DNA of 64,000 bases from Alphaproteobacteria bacterium (GTDB taxonomy: Bacteria > Pseudomonadota > Alphaproteobacteria > Micropepsales > Micropepsaceae): positions 62,001 through 126,000 of the forward strand of contig CANIAL010000004.1 in assembly GCA_947465395.1 (NCBI GenBank), given 5' to 3'. This document shows positions 15,208 to 23,618 of the stretch, piece after piece (position 1 is the stretch's first letter; each line of letters begins with the position of its first letter). Under the pieces are notes generated by a model. The model was not told the origin of the DNA. It saw only the letters and a list, made by a program, of their open reading frames with translations, and ran no database searches. Position numbers and translations under genes: made by a program.

Positions 15208-16476
15208 GTGAATCATTTTCATTACACAGACGGCGTCTATAGCGCCGAGGATGTGCGGCTGGACCAGCTGGCCGACGAGATCGGCACGCCTTTTTATTGC
15301 TATTCCGCCGCCACATTGGAGCGGCATTACCGCGTCTTTGAAAAAGCGGTGCCGAAAAATTCCCTGATCGCTTTTTCGGTCAAGGCCAATGGCAATCTGG
15401 GCGTGCTGAAGACTTTGGCGAAATTGGGCGCGGGCGCAGACGTTGTGTCGGGCGGCGAACTGAAAAAGGCATTGGCCGCGGGCGTTACGCCGGAAAAGAT
15501 TGTGTTCTCGGGTGTCGGCAAGACGGCCGAGGAAATGCGCCTTGCCCTGGCGGTTGGCATCCACCAGTTCAATGTGGAAAGCGAACCGGAGCTGGAGGCG
15601 CTGGAACGTGTTGCGCAGGGCATGAATCTGCGCGCGCCGGTGACCTTGCGCATCAACCCGGATGTGGACGCCAAGACCCACGCCAAGATCACCACCGGCA
15701 CGTCGGAAACAAAATTCGGCATTCCGTTCGTGCATGCCCGCGAGGCTTACAAAAAAGCCGCCGCCATGAAGGGCATCGCAATCGTGGGCGTGGATGTGCA
15801 TATCGGCAGCCAGATCACCGAGCTTGATCCCTTTGAAGCCGCCTTCACCAAGGTGGCGGGACTGGTGCGCGAACTCCGCGCCGATGGCCATGCCATAAGC
15901 CGCCTCGATTTGGGCGGGGGGCTGGGCGTTCCTTACGCCCATGACAACCAGCCGCCGCCCGACCCCGTGGCGTATGGCGCCATGGTGGCGAAAATCACCG
16001 GCGGCATGGACCTGTCCCTGATCTTTGAACCTGGCCGCCTGATCGCGGCCAATGCGGGGGTGCTGGTGTCGCGCGTGATTTACGTCAAGCATGGCGACGC
16101 CAAGGATTTCGTGATCCTGGACGCGGGCATGAACGATTTGATCCGCCCGGCGCTTTATGATTCCCATCACGAGATTGTTCCCATCCGGGAAGCGGCCCCC
16201 GGAACCCCGCGCCCCCGCTATGACGTGGTGGGGCCGGTCTGTGAAACCTCTGATCTTTTTGCCGCCGGGCGCGCCCTGCCGGAACTCAAATCCGGCGACC
16301 TGGTGGCCATTCTGTCGGTGGGCGCCTATGGCGCGGTGATGGCTTCGGCTTACAATGCCCGGCCACCCGCCCCGGAAGTTTTGGTCCATGGGGCGCGTTG
16401 GAGCATTGTAAGACCCAGAACCGACCATGACGGACTTATCGCCCAGGAACGCATACCCGACTGGCTGGCGGACTGA
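15208..16476 (+). CDS. lysA: Diaminopimelate decarboxylase
   Basis: PLP enzyme of 422 residues converting meso-diaminopimelate to lysine. The PLP lysine lies in IAFSVKANGNLGVLK. Other motifs are DVVSGGELKKALAAG, HIGSQITELDPFEAAF, LDLGGGLGVPY, LIFEPGRLIAANAG and, for the active-site Cys, VVGPVCETSDLFA. Length and motifs are normal. Its last 50 bases overlap the start of the DUF4175 gene in another frame. Confidence 0.96.
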   Translation: MNHFHYTDGVYSAEDVRLDQLADEIGTPFYCYSAATLERHYRVFEKAVPKNSLIAFSVKANGNLGVLKTLAKLGAGADVVSGGELKKALAAGVTPEKIVFSGVGKTAEEMRLALAVGIHQFNVESEPELEALERVAQGMNLRAPVTLRINPDVDAKTHAKITTGTSETKFGIPFVHAREAYKKAAAMKGIAIVGVDVHIGSQITELDPFEAAFTKVAGLVRELRADGHAISRLDLGGGLGVPYAHDNQPPPDPVAYGAMVAKITGGMDLSLIFEPGRLIAANAGVLVSRVIYVKHGDAKDFVILDAGMNDLIRPALYDSHHEIVPIREAAPGTPRPRYDVVGPVCETSDLFAAGRALPELKSGDLVAILSVGAYGAVMASAYNARPPAPEVLVHGARWSIVRPRTDHDGLIAQERIPDWLAD

Positions 16477-18802
16477 CGCCGGTTTCGGTCCGCACGCGGC
16501 CGAGCGTCTGCTCATCCGCAAGATCTGGCTTGCCCGCGCCACCTTGGCGATTGAACGCCTGGCCCCCGCCACGCTTCCCGTCCTTGGCCTGCTGGGCATT
16601 TATATTACCGCTGCCTTTTTCGGCCTCTTCACGGTCATGCCCTGGACGGTGCAGGCGCTGATCCTGGCCGCGACCATCACCGCCATGGGCTTGGTGCTGG
16701 ATGCGGGGTTGAGAGATTTTTCCTGGCCCGGCGTGATGGATGGCGAACGGCGGCTGGAGCGGGACAGCGGTCTTCAGCATCGCCCCATTTCCGAACGCGG
16801 CGACCGCATGATCGGCAGTGATCCCATGGCGGAGTTGCTGTGGCGGCGGCACCAGGCCCGCACGCTTCCCTTGAACCGGCTGGCCGTGGCCTGGCCCGAT
16901 GCGCATCTGGAAAAACGCGATCCCAAAAACCTGCGCCTGTTTCTTCTGATCGCGCTGACGGCGGGCTGGATCGCGGCGGGACATGACTGGCGCGCGCGTT
17001 TGGCGGGCGCGTTCGACAGCGGCGCGGGCGCGACATTGGACGCTTGGGCCGATCCGCCGCCCTATACCGGCATGGCGCCGGTGTATCTGGCGGCGGGCGA
17101 CAAAAGCCTGATCGCCATTCCAACGGGTTCTGTTCTCAATCTGCGCGCCCATGGTGCGATACGCCCGCCCGGTGTTTCGCTGGGCGGCAATCGCGCGCCG
17201 CGCTTTTTGGGCAGTGGCGGCGAATATGCCGGTCAGGCGAAGCTGACGCAGGACGCGCATGTGCGGGTGCGCGCGGCGGGGCATCGCATCGGCAACTGGA
17301 ATGTGCATGTCATTCCAGATCATGTGCCCGTGATCGCCTTCACGGCCAAGCCCGTCGCCACCGAACGCGATGCGGTGAAATTCGCTTTTAAGGCCAGCGA
17401 CGATTATGGCGTCACGCGCGCGCAGGTCGTCATCCGCCCGCATGGCAGGAACGGCGCGCCGCTGGTGGCGGAACTGCCCGTCTCCGGCAATGCGAAAAAG
17501 CTGGCGCAGACAAATTACCTGGACCTCACCGCCCATCCTTATGCCGGGCTGATGGTGGATGCGCGGCTGGAAGCACGCGACGGCGCGGGCCAGGTTGGCG
17601 TCAGCCCCATCATGACATTCCAGTTGCCGGCGCGGGTCTTCACCGATCCCCTGGCGCGGGCGTTGATCGAACAGCGCCAGAACCTTGCCACCAGCGCCAG
17701 CCGCGACGAATTGCGGACAGTCGCGCGCGCGCTGGCTGCCTTCACCATCGCGCCGGATCGCTTTTATGCGAACAAGCTGGGTGTCTATACCGCCCTGCGC
17801 GCTGCCTTGTGGGGCGTGCGGTCGGCGCGGCGGCCATCCGATGTGACACGGATCGAGCAATTGCTGTGGGACATCGCCATCGCGGTGGAACAGAACGGAC
17901 TTTTGACCGCCGCCAACAATCTGCGCGCTTTGCAGGCTCTGATCACCCAGGCCATGGCCGCCCATGCGCCGCAGGAAGTGATTGACCGGCTGCTGGAACG
18001 CTACAATCAAGTGATGAAGGATTACATGGCGGCGATGGCGGCCAATGCGCCGCCCGGTGCCGATGACAAGCAGGCCAATGACAGCAACAGCCGCGAACTG
18101 CATGCCCCGGACCTGCAAGCGATGATGAAAGCCATCCAGCAATTGTCGGCGGCGGGTGACCGCGAAGGCGCCGCCCGCATGCTGGCCATGCTGCAGGAGA
18201 TGCTGGAAAACCTGAAGGTCACAAAAAACGCGGGCAGCGGCCAGGGCGCGGGCGACAAGCAGATGAACGAGGCCATCCAGAAATTCGGCGACCTGATGGG
18301 CAAGCAGCGCGCCCTGATGGACCAGACCATGCGCCAACGCCAGCAACAGCAGCAAGGCGGCGGCGGCAAAGGCGCCGAGGACCTGTCGCGCGCGCAGGGC
18401 GCGCTCCGCAACGAACTCAGCGAGGCCATGCGCAAGATGGGCGCGGGCGCGGGGAAAGAACTGGGCAAGGCCGGCCAGGAAATGGAAAACGCCATGAAGG
18501 CGCTGGGCCAGAAGGATTTGAGCAAGGCGGGCCAGGCGCAGCAGAATGCGCTGGAGCAACTCCGCGCAGGCGCGGACGCCTTGGCCAAGCAGCAACAGGC
18601 GGGCCAGGGCACCGACACGGGCGGCAATCATGATCCCCTGGGCCGCGGCCGGGCGGGCTTTGGCGATGGCGTGAAAATTCCCGATGCCAGCGACATGGCG
18701 CGGGCGCGGGATATTTTGCAGGAACTGCGCCGCCGTTCCGGCGAGCGCGGACGGCCGCAACAGGAGCTGGATTATCTGGATAGGTTGCTGAAAGAGTTTT
18801 AG
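16427..18802 (+). CDS. DUF4175 (TIGR02302-type) large membrane-anchored protein
   Basis: Protein of 791 residues. Two membrane helices near the N-terminus (about 45-65, LPVLGLLGIYITAAFFGLF, and 70-90) and one at about 165-185 precede a large soluble region with beta-rich segments. A long helical Gln/Ala/Met/Lys-rich part follows (about 560-760, with QQQQQ near residue 650). It ends GERGRPQQELDYLDRLLKEF, a characteristic C-terminus of this alphaproteobacterial family found after lysA. The role is unknown; envelope location is inferred. The start overlaps lysA by 50 bases; a later start is possible but would cut conserved N-terminal sequence. Confidence 0.85.
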   Translation: MTDLSPRNAYPTGWRTDAGFGPHAAERLLIRKIWLARATLAIERLAPATLPVLGLLGIYITAAFFGLFTVMPWTVQALILAATITAMGLVLDAGLRDFSWPGVMDGERRLERDSGLQHRPISERGDRMIGSDPMAELLWRRHQARTLPLNRLAVAWPDAHLEKRDPKNLRLFLLIALTAGWIAAGHDWRARLAGAFDSGAGATLDAWADPPPYTGMAPVYLAAGDKSLIAIPTGSVLNLRAHGAIRPPGVSLGGNRAPRFLGSGGEYAGQAKLTQDAHVRVRAAGHRIGNWNVHVIPDHVPVIAFTAKPVATERDAVKFAFKASDDYGVTRAQVVIRPHGRNGAPLVAELPVSGNAKKLAQTNYLDLTAHPYAGLMVDARLEARDGAGQVGVSPIMTFQLPARVFTDPLARALIEQRQNLATSASRDELRTVARALAAFTIAPDRFYANKLGVYTALRAALWGVRSARRPSDVTRIEQLLWDIAIAVEQNGLLTAANNLRALQALITQAMAAHAPQEVIDRLLERYNQVMKDYMAAMAANAPPGADDKQANDSNSRELHAPDLQAMMKAIQQLSAAGDREGAARMLAMLQEMLENLKVTKNAGSGQGAGDKQMNEAIQKFGDLMGKQRALMDQTMRQRQQQQQGGGGKGAEDLSRAQGALRNELSEAMRKMGAGAGKELGKAGQEMENAMKALGQKDLSKAGQAQQNALEQLRAGADALAKQQQAGQGTDTGGNHDPLGRGRAGFGDGVKIPDASDMARARDILQELRRRSGERGRPQQELDYLDRLLKEF

Positions 18803-19317
18803 ACGTTCGCTTTTGCGATGTAGGGCAAAGAACGATAGTGACCACTATCGTCCATTCCGTAACCGATGATGAAATCATTGCCCGCCGTGAAAGCCGTGAA
18901 GTCGGCCTTGCCCACCGCATCGGGGCGCTGCTTGTCCACCGCCACCGCCACCTGCACCGAAGCCGCGCCTGCCGCTTCGATCAGCGACACCGCCTTGGCG
19001 ATGGTGCGCCCGAAATCCAGCACGCCATCCATCACCAGCACATGCCGCCCGGCGATCTGTTCCGACGGCCCGGCGATCATGGAAATGGCGCTGGCCACGC
19101 GCTTGTCGCCATAAGACCTCAGCCAGAGCATCTCCACCTCCAGCCCCAGTCCTTCCGCCGACATAGCGCGCAAGAGATCGCCCGCGAACATGAAGCCGCC
19201 GACAAGAATCGGCATGGCGATGTCGGGACGGATGGGCGCGGCGGCAATCTCGCGCGCCATGGCTTTCACGCGTGCGGCGATTTCCGTTTCCGAAAATAAA
19301 ACCTTATGGCCGCTCAT
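18799..19317 (-). CDS. Hypoxanthine phosphoribosyltransferase-like protein
   Basis: PRTase-fold protein of 172 residues, expected to make IMP/GMP from hypoxanthine/guanine and PRPP. HPRT features include start VLFSETEIAARVKAMAREIA, ILVGGFMFAGDLLRAM (the pyrophosphate loop, usually LKGA/GG) and ends with FIIGYGMDDSGHYRSLPYIA, the typical DY-type C-terminal region. The PRPP loop reads VLVMDGVLDFGRT, where most members have two adjacent acidic residues (E/D-D); here the second is Gly. The start at 19317 is the first Met of the conserved part. It lies 11 bases behind the zinc-ribbon gene, and its stop overlaps the convergent DUF4175 gene by four bases. Confidence 0.85.
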   Translation of the reverse strand: MSGHKVLFSETEIAARVKAMAREIAAAPIRPDIAMPILVGGFMFAGDLLRAMSAEGLGLEVEMLWLRSYGDKRVASAISMIAGPSEQIAGRHVLVMDGVLDFGRTIAKAVSLIEAAGAASVQVAVAVDKQRPDAVGKADFTAFTAGNDFIIGYGMDDSGHYRSLPYIAKANV

Positions 19318-19328
19318 GTACCTGCCAC

Positions 19329-20021
19329 CTAGGTCCCAGGAGTCGCAAAGCGCACTTCCAGGCGGCGTGCGGCGGCGGGCGGGCTGGAAAGCCGTGTCAG
19401 GAAAGGCGCGGTCTGGCCAGGCTTTAGCGTCGTCACATTGGGCGTGAAGGTCCAATGATAGATTTCATGGTTGGCCGCGTCGCTTAACGTCACGCGCACA
19501 TTCTGCGGCACCGGCAATTCGCGCGTGCCCGCATTGATGATGCTGCCCGTCACCGCCAGCACGATCTGGCCGTCTTCGCTTTCGCGGTGATAATCCACGC
19601 CCCGGAAATCAATGCCGTGGGTGTTCACATTCATGCCCAGGCTGGAATAGACATCGGCTGACTGGGGCCAGATCACGGAAATTTCCTGGCGGTAGCGCAC
19701 GGCGGAATATCCGATGGCCAGCACGATGGCGACCAGCCCGATCCATCCCGCCGCGATGGCCAGCACCGGACCCAGCGCGGGGCGCGGCAATGTCGGCGCA
19801 TAGGTCCGGCGGGCGGAGGTTTCCGGCGCCTTCATCCCGTCAAAAAGGGGCGGCGCTTCGGCCACCGTTTCAGCCGACAATTCCGGTTCGGCCACCGTGA
19901 CCGGCGCGCTCTGGTGCCAGACATTCCCGCATTTGGCGCAGCGCACCTGCCGGCCGGCGGGCGGAAATTTCGCCTCGTCGGTCTGGTAGCGCGTGGCGCA
20001 TTCGGGACAGGTGAGGATCAT
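19329..20021 (-). CDS. MJ0042 zinc-ribbon / DUF3426-type membrane protein
   Basis: Protein of 230 residues. The N-terminal zinc ribbon has two Cys pairs (MILTCPECATRYQTDEAKFP and VRCAKCGNVWHQ), the MJ0042 motif typical of alphaproteobacterial proteins encoded beside ftsE. A Pro-rich linker, a single membrane helix (LAIAAGWIGLVAIVLAIGYSA, about 110-130) and a periplasmic beta domain similar to DUF3426 follow. Start 20021 begins the zinc ribbon; the longer frame adds unrelated sequence. It is divergent from ftsE with about 98 bases between. Confidence 0.8.
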   Translation of the reverse strand: MILTCPECATRYQTDEAKFPPAGRQVRCAKCGNVWHQSAPVTVAEPELSAETVAEAPPLFDGMKAPETSARRTYAPTLPRPALGPVLAIAAGWIGLVAIVLAIGYSAVRYRQEISVIWPQSADVYSSLGMNVNTHGIDFRGVDYHRESEDGQIVLAVTGSIINAGTRELPVPQNVRVTLSDAANHEIYHWTFTPNVTTLKPGQTAPFLTRLSSPPAAARRLEVRFATPGT

Positions 20022-20119
20022 CGCTGATTTGGGAAAAACGGGTGAATAACGAACGGTAGAGCCGAAAATAGGGGCCGGGGGCCATGACCGCAAGGCGTCC
20101 TGCCGTTATGCTTGCGCCC

Positions 20120-20794
20120 ATGGTTCGCTTTGAAAATGTGGGCATGCGCTATGGCTCGGGGCCGGAAGTGCTGCGCGACGTCACCTTTGTGCTGGAAGGG
20201 GGGTCTTTCACCTTCCTCACCGGCCTGTCGGGGGCGGGCAAGACCACGCTTTTGAAGCTGATCTATCTGGCCGAGCCGCCATCGCGGGGCCTGATTTCGC
20301 TGTTCGGACAGGATCTGGCCATAGCCAAGCGCGCCCACCTGCCGCCGCTTCGCCGCCGCATCGGCGTGGTGTTCCAGGATTTCCGCCTGCTGGATCATCT
20401 CTCGGCTTACGACAATGTCGCCCTGCCGCTGCGCCTGGCGGGCAAGCGCGACTATGCCCATGACGTGGAAGAATTGATGGCCTGGGTGGGGCTGGGCGAC
20501 CGCATGCATGCGCGGCCCCCCACGCTTTCGGGCGGCGAGCAGCAGCGCGTGGCCATTGCCCGCGCCGTGGTGGCGCGGCCTGATCTTTTGATCGCGGACG
20601 AACCCACCGGCAACGTGGACCCGGAAATGGGCGCGCGCCTGATCCGCCTGTTCGGGGAATTGAACCGGCTTGGCACCACCGTGTTGATCGCCACCCATGA
20701 CCGTTCGCTGGTGGAAGCAACACGGGCCAAGGAAATCCGGCTGGTGGATGGGCGGCTGGTGGAACTGCGCGCGCCCATGCGGGTGGCGCTGTGA
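20120..20794 (+). CDS. ftsE: Cell division ATP-binding protein FtsE
   Basis: ABC ATPase of 224 residues that drives FtsX to activate septal peptidoglycan hydrolases. Walker A is GLSGAGKTTLLK, the Q-loop FQDFRLLDH, signature LSGGEQQRVAIARA, Walker B LLIADEPTGNVDP, and the switch His is in IATHDRSLV. Start 20120 (MVRFENVGMRY) is chosen as the conserved N-terminus; in-frame starts exist at 20108 and 20084. The stop overlaps the ftsX start by four bases. Confidence 0.94.
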   Translation: MVRFENVGMRYGSGPEVLRDVTFVLEGGSFTFLTGLSGAGKTTLLKLIYLAEPPSRGLISLFGQDLAIAKRAHLPPLRRRIGVVFQDFRLLDHLSAYDNVALPLRLAGKRDYAHDVEELMAWVGLGDRMHARPPTLSGGEQQRVAIARAVVARPDLLIADEPTGNVDPEMGARLIRLFGELNRLGTTVLIATHDRSLVEATRAKEIRLVDGRLVELRAPMRVAL

Positions 20795-21684
20795 GCGACA
20801 GCAAATACATTCTGCCCCGCGACAAGGGCGCAGCCCCGCTGGATTTCGTGATCGCGGTGATGGCGTTCCTGGCGGCGCTGGCGCTGGGCGCATCCATGAT
20901 CGCGGACCGTGCCGCCATGGGCTGGCAATCGGGATTGGCGGCGCGGATCACCGTGCAGGTGCTGCCGCCGGAGAAATCATCCGACCCGCGCGGCGACATG
21001 ATGCGCGAGGCAGGCGCCGCACTGGCAATCCTGGGACACGCGCAAGGCATCAGCCACGCCAATATTCTGTCCGATGCCGATACCGATGCGCTGGTGGCGC
21101 CCTGGGTGGGGAAAGAAGGCCTGACGGCCGACATTCCGCTGCCGCGCCTGATTGATGCCTCCGTCATTCCCGGCGAGAAGGTTGATGTGGAGGGGCTGAC
21201 CGCGCAACTGAAACAGGCGGCCCCCAACGCCACCTTGGACGATCACCGAAGCTGGATCGCGCGGCTGGGCACATTGGCCGACACCATGCGCTATTCGGCC
21301 TATGTCATCCTGCTTCTGATCGCAGGCGCCACGGCGGCGGCGGTGTCCTTCGCCACGCGTGCGGGCCTGGACGCGCATCATGAAATGGTGGCGCTGCTGC
21401 ACCAGATGGGCGCGCGCGCAGGCTTTATCGCCGCCATGGTGGAGCGGCATTATTTTCTCTCCGCGCTCTTCGCGGCGCTGCTGGGGACCTTGCTGGCGGC
21501 GGCTTTATTCCTGGGCGCGGGCGGGCTGGAAGTGATCGGGCTGGAGGCGGTGCCGTTCCTGCCGCCGCTGTCGCTGAAATGGACCGAATTGCCATGGCTT
21601 TTGCTGGTGCCTGCCGCCACGGCGCTGATTGCCTGGGCCACCGCGCGCATATCGGTGCTTTCGGTGGTGCGCGCCATCTATTGA
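20791..21684 (+). CDS. ftsX: Cell division protein FtsX
   Basis: Membrane partner of FtsE, 297 residues. A first helix at about 20-42 (FVIAVMAFLAALALGASMIA) is followed by a periplasmic loop of about 130 residues. Three further helices follow (ILLLIAGATAAAVSFATRAG, FLSALFAALLGTLLAAALFLGAGG, WLLLVPAATALIAWATARIS). The layout, the AGLDAHHEMVALLHQMGARAGFIA loop region and the ftsE overlap identify it. It is shorter and more divergent than the E. coli protein, as usual for alphaproteobacteria. Confidence 0.9.
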   Translation: MSDSKYILPRDKGAAPLDFVIAVMAFLAALALGASMIADRAAMGWQSGLAARITVQVLPPEKSSDPRGDMMREAGAALAILGHAQGISHANILSDADTDALVAPWVGKEGLTADIPLPRLIDASVIPGEKVDVEGLTAQLKQAAPNATLDDHRSWIARLGTLADTMRYSAYVILLLIAGATAAAVSFATRAGLDAHHEMVALLHQMGARAGFIAAMVERHYFLSALFAALLGTLLAAALFLGAGGLEVIGLEAVPFLPPLSLKWTELPWLLLVPAATALIAWATARISVLSVVRAIY

Positions 21685-21701
21685 TCCGCTAAACTCTGCG
21701 C

Positions 21702-22277
21702 ATGGTCCGGGGCTTTTTCATCGCGGTGCTTTTGGTGCTGGCGTTTTATGCGCTGGGCTTTGTGCTGTTCGTCTCCACCCTGCCCGCACCCATGCCCGTC
21801 ATGCCTGCCGCCGATGCCATCGTGGCGCTGACCGGCGGCGATGAAAGGCTGGACCGAGCCACCGCGCTTCTGGAACATGGCGCGGGCAAACGCCTGCTGG
21901 TGACGGGCGCGGACATCACCATCACCAAGCCCATGCTGAAATCGGTGGCGCATGGAGGGGCCCGTTTTGATTGCTGCGCCGATATTGGTTACGCGGCGCA
22001 GGACACGCGCGGCAATGCCCAGGAAGCCGCCGACTGGGCGCGCGCCCATGATTTCAAGAGCCTGATCGTGGTGACGGCGCGCTATCACATGCCGCGCGCA
22101 CTTCGCGAATTTTCCAGCGCCATGCCCGATTATGCGCTGGTGCCGTACCCGGTGGAGCGGGACAGTGTTGTCCTGTCCGACTGGTGGCGGCATCCAGCAA
22201 CCACCTGGCTGCTGCAGCGCGAATATATCAAATACCTGGCGTCGGTTTTTTCCACCAGCATTGCGGCGCGCACGTGA
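21702..22277 (+). CDS. DUF218 / YdcF-SanA-ElyC-like envelope protein
   Basis: Protein of 191 residues with an N-terminal membrane helix (FFIAVLLVLAFYALGFVLFV) and a periplasmic DUF218 domain (ADAIVALTGGDERLDRATAL, KRLLVTGAD, DTRGNAQEAADWA, SLIVVTARYHMPRALREF). Related proteins ElyC and SanA act in envelope integrity and polyprenyl-carrier metabolism. It lies between ftsX and plsC and overlaps plsC by four bases (GTGA). Confidence 0.85.
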   Translation: MVRGFFIAVLLVLAFYALGFVLFVSTLPAPMPVMPAADAIVALTGGDERLDRATALLEHGAGKRLLVTGADITITKPMLKSVAHGGARFDCCADIGYAAQDTRGNAQEAADWARAHDFKSLIVVTARYHMPRALREFSSAMPDYALVPYPVERDSVVLSDWWRHPATTWLLQREYIKYLASVFSTSIAART

Positions 22278-22975
22278 CAATATTGCGTTCGGCGCTGTTC
22301 ATGGTGTGGTTCCTGTTCATCACTTTGGTGATGGGCGTGGTCTTCCTGCCGCTGCTGGTTTTTCCGCGCCGCTGGTCTGTGCTGATGGCGCGGGGCTGGG
22401 CGCATCTGGTGCTGGGCGGGCTTTGGCTGTTCTGCGGCATCGGCAAACGTGTCGTCGGCGTGCCGCCCGGCGGGGCCGCCATCGTGGCATCCAAGCATAT
22501 GAGCATGTGGGATACCTTGGCGCTGTACCTGGCGCTGGATGATCCGGGCATCATCCTGAAAGAGTCGCTGCTGCTGGTGCCATTCTTCGGCTGGTATGTG
22601 GGGAAGACATGCGCCATCCCCATCAACCGGGGCGCGGGCGCGCAGGCGCTGCGCGCCATGCGGAGGGCTGCGGAGGCGGTGACGGGCACCGGGCGCCCGC
22701 TTTTGATTTTTCCCGAAGGCACCCGCAAGCCGCCCGGTGCGCCGCCCGACTACAAGCCCGGCGTCTATGGCCTCTACAGCCTGCTGGCGGTGGAGTGCGT
22801 GCCGGTGGCGCTGGATTCGGGGCGCTTCTGGACCGGCTTCATCAAGAGGCCCGGCGTGATCACCTTGCAATTCTTGGAGCCGATCCCCGGCACGCCGACA
22901 CTGGAGCGCCGGGCTTTCATGCAGGCCCTGGAAAACCGCATCGAGACCGCCACCAACCGGCTGCTCGAATCCTAA
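22274..22975 (+). CDS. plsC: 1-acyl-sn-glycerol-3-phosphate acyltransferase
   Basis: Inner-membrane acyltransferase of 233 residues making phosphatidic acid. The HX4D catalytic motif is KHMSMWDT. Also seen are ILKESLLLVPFFGWYVGK, INRGAGAQALR, IFPEGTRKPPGAPPDYKPG and an N-terminal helix (FMVWFLFITLVMGVVFLPLLV). The GTG at 22274 is favoured because it overlaps the previous stop. Its end overlaps the convergent lipoprotein gene by four bases. Confidence 0.9.
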   Translation: MTILRSALFMVWFLFITLVMGVVFLPLLVFPRRWSVLMARGWAHLVLGGLWLFCGIGKRVVGVPPGGAAIVASKHMSMWDTLALYLALDDPGIILKESLLLVPFFGWYVGKTCAIPINRGAGAQALRAMRRAAEAVTGTGRPLLIFPEGTRKPPGAPPDYKPGVYGLYSLLAVECVPVALDSGRFWTGFIKRPGVITLQFLEPIPGTPTLERRAFMQALENRIETATNRLLES

Positions 22976-23397
22976 GATGCAGGCGGCGCGGCGGCAGCGG
23001 GTGCGGGAGCCGGTGCTGCCACCGGAACAAACTGTACATTCGCCGTGGTGGGATATTTGTTGTCGGCGCCGGTGGCGGAATCGATGCCCCAGCCGATGAC
23101 GCCGCCCAGGATGATGTTGCCGAAGGTGCCCGCGCCATAGCCGCTTTCCAAATTGGCGCTGGCATCCTGATAGCCCGCCAGCGAGCAGGTCATCAGGATA
23201 TCATTCTTGGTCTTGTCCACTTTCACCGTGCCCGGCGTGCGATCCAGGGTGGCGACATGCTCGCCCATGCGGGTGAGATCGCAATGCCCGCCCGAGGGAT
23301 TGCTGGTGATGGTGATGTTCTGGGACGTGCCTTGCGTGATGGTGCCGCAGCCGCACAGGCTCACCGCGGCCAAGGCCGCGAGCGCGTGAAATTTCAT
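22972..23397 (-). CDS. Putative lipoprotein, hypothetical
   Basis: Lipoprotein of 141 residues with signal peptide MKFHALAALAAVSLCGC and lipobox at Cys17. The mature part begins GTITQGTSQNITITSNPSGG, a pattern seen in envelope lipoproteins where a PEGA-like fold recodes 'xxSNPxGA.C'. It then has TRMGEHVATLDRTPGTVKV and a Gly-rich hydrophobic stretch (GTFGNIILGGVIGWGIDSATG), finishing in a Pro/Ala-rich tail. No specific function recognised. Confidence 0.75.
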   Translation of the reverse strand: MKFHALAALAAVSLCGCGTITQGTSQNITITSNPSGGHCDLTRMGEHVATLDRTPGTVKVDKTKNDILMTCSLAGYQDASANLESGYGAGTFGNIILGGVIGWGIDSATGADNKYPTTANVQFVPVAAPAPAPAAAAPPAS

Positions 23398-23618
23398 TTT
23401 GGATTCCCCAACCCTTGTGAGGCATCACATCGGTTGATACGCAGCCCGGCGGCATTGACGCCGCACCCCGGTCCCAGCTTAAGGGAACTTTGAATATCTG
23501 TTCAACCCAGGGTCGAAATGCGCCCGCAAAGCCCGAAAATCGCCTGGAACATTAAGAGAACAAATGCCATGATCGGGCCTGTGGCGGAACCCGCCGTGAT
23601 GTGATTGGTACCGTTCCC
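23398..23618. other. Intergenic region before nrdJ, no gene seen
   Basis: This is a divergent control region of 221 bases between the lipoprotein gene and the class II ribonucleotide reductase gene. I looked for a cobalamin riboswitch (B12 box) and NrdR boxes and saw neither. A 22-codon frame on the minus strand is too short to claim. Confidence 0.5.

Noticed and set aside
16436..18760. 774-codon frame antisense to the DUF4175 gene
   Set aside because: Composition (Arg/His/Gln/Ala) and lack of motifs show an antisense shadow of a GC-rich gene.
23502..23570. 22-codon frame on the minus strand (MAFVLLMF...)
   Set aside because: Hydrophobic, but too short and without a convincing RBS to claim as a gene.
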